NCBI GenBank assembly: GCA_960531495.1 | Contig: OY482852.1 | Coordinates: 32,650,617-32,714,616, forward strand | Direction of reading: 5' to 3' | Length of the DNA stretch: 64,000 nt | Source: Zeus faber | Taxonomy: Eukaryota > Chordata > Actinopteri > Zeiformes > Zeidae | Shown here: positions 58,601-64,000 of the stretch, piece after piece | Layout of the letters: each line of letters starts with the position of its first letter | How positions within the stretch are numbered: the stretch's first letter is position 1 | Notes under the pieces: generated by a model | What the model was told of the DNA's origin: nothing | The model's database searches: none | Seen by the model: only the letters and a program-made list of their open reading frames with translations | Translations under genes and position numbers: made by a program

Positions 58601-58801
58601 AACCCCCGGTCACGTCCCATGGGGCTGCTGCATCCCCTTCCCATCCCCAGTCGGCCCTGGTCACACCTCTCAGTGGACTTCATCACCGGCCTTCCACCGT
58701 CTCGGGGGCCACACCGTTATCTTCGTCGTTGTGGACCGGTTCTCCAAGGCTTGCCGCTTTATTCCTCTGCCCAAGCTCCCCTCAGCTCTGGAGACTGCTG
58801 A
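55622..58801 (+). pseudogene. Gypsy Gag-Pol frame (Gag, RT, RNase H, start of integrase)
   Basis: A 1059-codon frame opens 19 bp after the LTR with [18 protein letters not shown], a helical Gag start of the sushi/PEG10 type, followed by the Gag core ([20 protein letters not shown]). RT has [20 protein letters not shown] and the catalytic YIDD at residues 618-621. RNase H has [17 protein letters not shown]. The integrase zinc-binding part has [10 protein letters not shown] and CTICTQNK. No CCHC knuckle and no Asp-Ser/Thr-Gly protease site are visible between Gag and [13 protein letters not shown], which suggests an in-frame deletion there. A frameshift near 58708 in the integrase core ends the frame. 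Lesions are only described, not repaired. Confidence 0.9.
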
Positions 58802-59763
58802 GCTCATGGTGCAGCACGTTTTCAGGGTGTTCGGCCTGCCCCTGGACGTGGTGTCAGACCGCGGCCCGCAGTTTGCATCCCGGTTCTGGAAAGCGTTCCA
58901 CCAGCTCCTCGGCGCCTCCGTCAGTCTGTCCTCAGGTTTCCACCCTCAATCCAATGGCCAGATGGAGCGGGTCAACCAGGACCTTGGAGACAACACTGAG
59001 GTGCCTCGTGTCCTCCAACCCTGCCTCCTGGAGCGACCATCTAGTGTGGGCGGAATACGCTCACAACACTCTGCGCTGCTCTTCCACTGGCATGTCCCCG
59101 TTTGAGTGCCAGTTCGGGTACGTACCTCCTCTGTTTCAGGAGCAGGAGGCGGAGGTGGGAGTGCCGTCAGCCCAGCGGTTCGTCCAGCGGAGCCGACGGA
59201 CCTGACAGAGGGCTCGTCAGGCCCTGCTGAGGACATCCCGGCAGCAGCAGATCCAGGCCAACCGACGGCGCAGACCAGCGCCTATGCTCCGTCCGGGCCA
59301 GAGGGTCTGGCTGTCCACCAGGGACCTTCCATTACGGGTGGAGTCACGCAAGCTCGCGCCACAGTATGTTGGGCCCTTCAAGATCGTGCGGCGGGTCAAT
59401 CCTGCCACATACCGTCTTCTGCTCCCCAGGTCCATGAGGATAAACCCGGTGGTCACCAGCACCTTGGCGCCCACCACGAGGCCTCCTCCGGCGCCTCGCA
59501 TCATCGACGGTCAGCCCGCCTACACGGTCCGCCGGCTCCTGGACTCCCGCCGGGTCCGCGGGGCCCTGCAATACCTGGTGGACTGGGAGGGGTACGGGCC
59601 GGAGGAGCGCTCCTGGGTTCCGTCCCGGGATATCCTGGACCCCTCTCTGATCCAGGATTTCTGCCGTCGCCGCCCGACACTCCCTGGAGGAACGTCGGGA
59701 GCCGTTCCTAGACGGGGGGGTCCTGTCAAGGTTCGCCCGGGGCCTACCGGCATCGGCCACTAG
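58705..59763 (+). pseudogene. Gypsy integrase core and chromodomain
   Basis: After the first frameshift the integrase core continues ([44 protein letters not shown], holding the catalytic D, D, E). It shifts again near 58985 ([20 protein letters not shown]) and meets TGA at 59203-59205, where relatives most likely have Trp. The last part has [15 protein letters not shown] and then a chromodomain ([20 protein letters not shown]) near 59565-59650, which in chromoviruses directs integration toward marked chromatin. Confidence 0.9.
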
Positions 59764-60073
59764 ATGCCGCCAGTACTGCCTTTTCAGGGTTGCTCTGCTT
59801 CTCCTATTTCTGTTCTGATTACCCTGCCTCATTAGGTGATATGTTTCACCTGTGTCTCGTTTGGTCGTCCCTATTTAGACCCTGTCGTTTGTGTCCTCGG
59901 GCGCTCAGTCTTGAGTTTGTCTAACCTCATGACAACGCTCTTGTCCCAAGCTCCCGAGACTTCTTATTTGTTTTTGCCCAGTTTTTGTACTTGTTTTGAG
60001 TAAACCTCTATTTTTGCCACCTCGCCTCTGCCTTGTTCTCTGCACCTGGGTTCACTCAGTATACCTCCTAACA
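59724..60073 (+). repeat. Gypsy 3' LTR
   Basis: TGTCAAGG ... CCTCCTAACA, 350 bp, with the same TATA, RNA-start and AGTAAA sites as the 5' LTR. The G-run just upstream (59714-59720) is a likely polypurine primer. Sense to the host exon 281 bp downstream. Confidence 0.93.
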
Positions 60074-60078
60074 GGATG

Positions 60079-60353
60079 CAATCGTGAATTGACTCCGACT
60101 TGACTCAGACAATGTGACTCTGGATATTATCTCCATATTATTTAGAAATGGAGTTCAGTTTGACTTGGCACCTTCTTGTTTTTATCTTGTCCTGAGCTTG
60201 AGCTTCTCTTGAAAGTATTCACTTTGACTCACTGGCTTGACTCACTCTTGGGTGGACTTGCTGGGACTGTGAGCTCCACACAATTTTGGCTCTACAAGGT
60301 AAAATTGAGCAGTGAGGCCTATGATATAAACATCGGCGTTGTGCCTTTTCCAG
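60079..60353. other. Probable host intron end
   Basis: AT-rich DNA rich in TGACTC/GACTTG phrases, ending in the acceptor-like GTGCCTTTTCCAG. Confidence 0.6.
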
Positions 60354-60536
60354 CAGGAGCGGCAGCAGCCACAGCAGGGCCAGGCCGACAGAGCTGATGC
60401 CCTGGACCTCGACCCCAGCGAGGAAACCACAGACACTGAGGACAATGAGGGAGAGCACCTGGGGGTCCTGGATGACCAGCGAAGCATCATCCTCCATCTC
60501 CTCTCCCAGCTCAAACTGGGCATGGACCTCACACGA
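60354..60536 (+). CDS. Exon of an OSBPL10/OSBPL11-like oxysterol-binding-protein-related gene
   Basis: A 183-bp exon in phase 0, flanked by the acceptor TTTTCCAG and the donor GTGAGT. It encodes 61 residues: a Gln-rich start, an acidic stretch ([16 protein letters not shown]) and then [20 protein letters not shown]. The last part matches my memory of the conserved start of the OSBP-related lipid-binding domain in ORP10/ORP11, just before the VLPTFILE segment expected from the next exon. ORP10/11 proteins are cytosolic lipid-transfer proteins with an N-terminal PH domain, acting at membrane contact sites. No other exon of the gene was found in the window; the acceptor could shift by 3 bp (CAGCAG). 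Which paralogue this is cannot be decided from one exon. Confidence 0.82.
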
Positions 60537-61400
60537 GTGAGTCACGGTGGTTCGGGGATGTGGTCTCTGACAACAACAGTAGTGATTGATTTTTTGTAAG
60601 TTTGAAATCTAACATCAAGAGCTAAGACAATATCTCAGAGCTACTGAATTAATGATGGCACTTAAAAAATATTTTGAGAAAAACTTGTGAGTAATGTATA
60701 CATTCATTGTGTCCTCTGTGTTATATGAAGTAACTTTTAGCTGTGTGTGTTTCATACAATCCATTTTTCTTAGATAAATTGACTGACCTGGGATTGTGTC
60801 AAGAATTGTGTCAAAATGTATCAAGATTATTCACCTGGCCTTGACAAAATATGCCTTTTCCAGGGATTACTTTGAGAAAGATAAGTATATATATATATAC
60901 TGTATATATATATTTTTTTTTTTAAACCTGTGCTGTCAGCATGCTGGGCATACAACACAGAGTATTTGTATGCCATTGTATCAAGGACAGAGTTAGTCTG
61001 CAAGTGGAGCTCAAGTTCTCAACCTGCAATGCCACTTTTTATTCATTCTTTAATCATCAAGAACTGCTTGCAACATCTCTATCCTGTGGACAGCTTGTGG
61101 GATGACAAGAGCACAGCTTTTTGTTACACAGAACCACCACCAATCACCCTTTTTGGAGAACAATCTTACCATGTTTTGGAATCACAATGGGTGAGACAAA
61201 TAAGCATAGAACCAAACAAAATGTACATGGAAAAACTTCAGACGTCAGATGACAACATGTATCGACAAAACAGGGTTAATTAAGTCCAGGAATACTGGAA
61301 TAACAATTCGGCACGTGGCTTCTTCCTGTCATATTTATAGCAGTAAATGAGGGAGGAAAGGAGAGGGATGTAACCAGGAGGGTTTTCGGGAGTGTGTTCA
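60537..61400. other. Probable host intron, no second exon seen
   Basis: AT-rich, with an AT microsatellite (about 60885-60912). A 117-codon frame at 60930-61283 has no recognisable domain. The expected following exon of the OSBP-related domain is not in this stretch. Confidence 0.5.
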
Positions 61401-61417
61401 AAGCAAGTGCTGATTTT

Positions 61418-61530
61418 GTGTGTATGTGTATGTGTATGTGTGTGTGTATGTGTGTGTGTGTGTGTATGTATGTGTGTGTATGTGTGTGTATGTATGTGTG
61501 TGTATGTATGTGTGTGTATGTGTGGGTACA
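61418..61530. repeat. GT/GTAT microsatellite
   Basis: TGTGTGTATG units in several register shifts, directly next to the 3' UTR of L1 copy E. Confidence 0.92.
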
Positions 61531-61544
61531 GGGCTTGTCCAAAT

Positions 61545-64000
61545 TGGTTCTGGTGTATGAGGTCGGAATTATACCGTAGCGCTTCGAAGCAGTGGAATAG
61601 GCCCCGAAGCCACCGAGTCCCCCAGCAGTATAGACATCCCACGACTGCAGGAAAGTCCTGAGTACCCTTCCCTGCAGCCACGGAAGACCCTCACAGCCCC
61701 CAGAGAAGCCAGAAGCCTGCGGAGCAACACCCAGGGAAGTCCCCGAGGACCATAAACTAGTCCCAGGGAGCGAGAGGAGACCCTGCACACCAGAGGCGAA
61801 CACATACAATCCACCCACACATGCAGGCACAAGACGCAGCCGCAGGCGCAGAACCAGGGCCGGGGATGCCAGCACCCATCCAATCGCAGAGCCCCGGTGA
61901 GACCCGAAGGATGTCCACATGCCCCAAAACATGACAACATTTCCCCCACTTAGGAAGACTCAAGTATTAATGGATGGATTTATGTCAGTGAAAAAAGTAG
62001 CCCATATTTCATTGAATGAATCAACCTTGTATTTTGATATTGCCAGTAGTTTTCCATTGAAAGGTATTATATTAATAAATGTAAGCATTGGGATGTGGTG
62101 AGATTATCTCTGTTTTTACAATTGAGTATTATTATTTTCTTGGCAATGTTAAGGTGATCAAAATCCCCCATGGACCTGAATGGTTGATAGCTTCTTGGTG
62201 ATGTTGGTCCAGAATTTTTGCATAGGTGGGCAGAGCCAGATGGCATGAAAGTAGCCATCTCTGGTATTGAGGGAACAATGAGAACAAAGGTCTTCATCCA
62301 GGAAAGCTATTTTGAACATTTTGTGTTGGGTGATATGTGCTCTGTACAAACTCTTATATTGGATGAGTTGTATTTTGGAATTGTGGATCATAGAAAAGGT
62401 GTTGTTGCAATTAAGCTTCCACAGCTTAATATCGATGGAAACAGCAAGGTCTCTTTCACATTCCATGGTAGTTAAAGATAAAGTGTCATCTGCTTTCTAG
62501 AAAAGTTTGTATATTCTGGAAAAGGGATTTTTTTTAAATGACCTGGATGAGTAAGATATTCAATCATCGGAGGTGGTTGTTCTTTAATTTGATTTGAACT
62601 TTTAGAGACTGCTGCAGTTGAAGGAATTGCAGGAAACTGTAACAATTGATATTATTCTTTTGGATTAAGGTTGGGAGAGATATAAGTGAATTGTCTTCAA
62701 AAATGTGTTCCAGATGAGTAATTCCATGTCTTTTTCAACACCTGAAGATTATTGGTCTCTTTTTAACCAGAAAATCCAGGTTGTGCAAGATTGGAGTGAA
62801 TTTGTTTGCAATGAAGTAAGGTTAAGGTTAACAAATCTGACATATTGGTGGAGATATCAATACCAAAGTATCTAATGTTACCTATTATGATGGTTAAGGG
62901 GTATTTCTGGGTCACAGCACTCCAGTCTTCCCCACTGATTGGCAAGACTGTGGTTTTAGTCCAGTCTATTGAATAGTCTGAGATGGCTGAAAATGTAGAT
63001 ATAATATTGTATGACACTTCCGGTAGGGATGATATTGGGTTCCGTAAAAATAACAAAATTTTGTCTGCATATACAGTATACTGATTTTGTGAGCAGTTTC
63101 GTGTTTGTATGCCAATATTACTGATTTGACGGATGGCCGCCGCGAGGGGTTCAAAAAAGATGGCAAATAGTAAAGGGGAGAGTGGACATCCTTGCCTTGT
63201 TCAACATTGTAGAGTGAAACCCTGTGAACTATTGGTGATGACAGAAGCGGATGGTGAGTCGTACAGAATTTTAATCCATTGAATGAGTGACTTTCCAAAC
63301 CCAAATTTGTTGAGGGTGAAGCAATAACAGTATTTAAGTTGTTCCTTTGAGATATGCTGATCAGACTGAATAATCGGTGCATATTGTTGGATAAGTGTCT
63401 GCCCTTGACAAAACCTGTTTTGTCCTGGTGAATTATAAATGGAATTACTTTTTCAATTCTGTTGGTTAGTGTTTAACTAATAATCTACAAATCACAGTAA
63501 ATTAGGTTTATGGGTCAATAACTGGAGGTGAGGTTTGGGTCCTTATTGGGTTTTTGAAAAACTAAAATGAGAGCAGTATTTATGTATGGAGGCATGGTGG
63601 AGGTGTGGCTAGAAGTGTTTATAGAATTCCACTGGGTAGCCATTTGATCCAGGTGATTTATTGTTGGGCTTAGAGAAGAGAGCTTTCCCAAGTTCTTTAG
63701 AGTAAGTGGTTGATTAAAGTGGTAGTCTGCTCTGTGGATAGTTTAGGGAGGTCAATATCATCAAGGAATAAGTTAATGTGAATATTATAATATTTAATTA
63801 TTATTTGATTCATCTGAGTGATATAGCTCATTATAAATGTCTCTGAATATATTATTGATGTATTGCGGGGTGTGTGTTATCCTATCCTGTGAATCTTTGA
63901 TGTCTGTATTAAGTGTTTTTTTCTATGTCATTTCAATTGATTGGCAAGAAATTTACCTGAACTGTTATTGAATTCAAAATAATTCACTCTCGTTCGTTGC
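61545..64000 (-). mobile_element. L1/Tx1-group LINE, copy E (decayed)
   Basis: Minus-strand relic, with a 3' UTR at 61545-61950 and C-terminal ORF2 at 61950-62500 (DEDLCSHCSLNTRDGYFHAI, the Cys/His-rich motif). An internal deletion lies near 62815. RT follows at 62820-63480, where the YADD box reads YADK (GACAAA), and then the fingers up to the window edge. Compared with copy C, about 500 bp are missing between thumb and C-terminus. It continues beyond the window. Confidence 0.85.

Larger units (their letters stand above)
55294..60073 (+). mobile_element. Ty3/gypsy chromodomain (Tf1/sushi-like) retrotransposon with both LTRs
   Basis: Bounded by the 5-bp duplication GGATG (55289-55293 and 60074-60078). 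LTRs of 309 and 350 bp differ by a 41-bp deletion in the 5' copy and, by hand count, four substitutions. That points to a recent insertion. It encodes Gag, RT, RNase H, integrase and a C-terminal chromodomain in the gypsy order. Gag-pol is broken in integrase, so it is not autonomous as it stands. A deleted relative is at 9585-11281. Confidence 0.93.

Noticed and set aside
60930..61283. Second host exon or gene of 117 codons
   Set aside because: No similarity to the expected OSBP-related continuation, no clear splice sites and no recognisable domain.

Overview
The window reads as intergenic or intronic DNA of a teleost fish genome. Almost everything recognisable is a fish-type transposable element: L1/Tx1, L2 and Rex1 LINEs, two tRNA-headed SINE families, Ty3/gypsy elements of the chromodomain and Gmr1 types, a BEL/Pao fragment and a hAT element. 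The only host coding sequence I can support is one 61-codon exon at 60354-60536. It encodes the start of the sterol-binding domain of an OSBPL10/OSBPL11-like oxysterol-binding-protein relative on the + strand. No rRNA, free-standing tRNA, CRISPR or bacterial gene is present.

Layout. 1-4550: L1/Tx1 copy A (+), carrying a SINE and a 218-bp insertion. 4551-7257: no gene, with a 38-bp tandem repeat and a CT-rich tract. 7262-9195: L1 copy B (-). 9196-13790: an L2 LINE (+) split by an internally deleted gypsy (9585-11281). 13800-15840: BEL/Pao fragment (-). 15842-24470: L1 copy C (-) with ORF1, ORF2 and three nested insertions, the largest a Rex1 LINE that itself holds a SINE piece. 24610-31020: L1 copy D (+), interrupted by a Rex1-like 3' end and by a hAT with perfect 8-bp target duplications; the hAT encloses a full-length Rex1-like LINE with an intact 972-codon ORF. 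31037-37300: a triplet-rich tract and Gmr1 copy 1 (-), whose 5' LTR is split by a DNA transposon. 37290-42400: a GGTTA-rich satellite holding a second Rex1-like LINE and a 1.07-kb block with a 45-bp minisatellite. 42400-48880: mostly anonymous DNA with three SINEs and an 842-bp direct duplication. 48884-52792: Gmr1 copy 2 (+) with a SINE in integrase. 55294-60073: a young chromodomain gypsy with both LTRs. 60354-60536: the host exon. 61545-64000: L1 copy E (-).

How the parts relate. The L2 at 9196-13790 and the SINEs at 285-485 and 50526-50725 share a nearly identical 3' tail, so an L2 of this kind is the likely source of the SINE's retrotransposition machinery. The intact Rex1-like ORF and its near-identical second copy show recent LINE activity. 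The gypsy at 55294 carries an 11-nt complementarity between its predicted RNA 5' end and the sequence after its LTR, as expected for Tf1/sushi-type self-priming. Its sense-oriented 3' LTR ends about 280 bp upstream of the host exon.

Limits: element boundaries without a visible target duplication are accurate only to about 10-50 bp. Clade names rest on motif recognition and not on a search.
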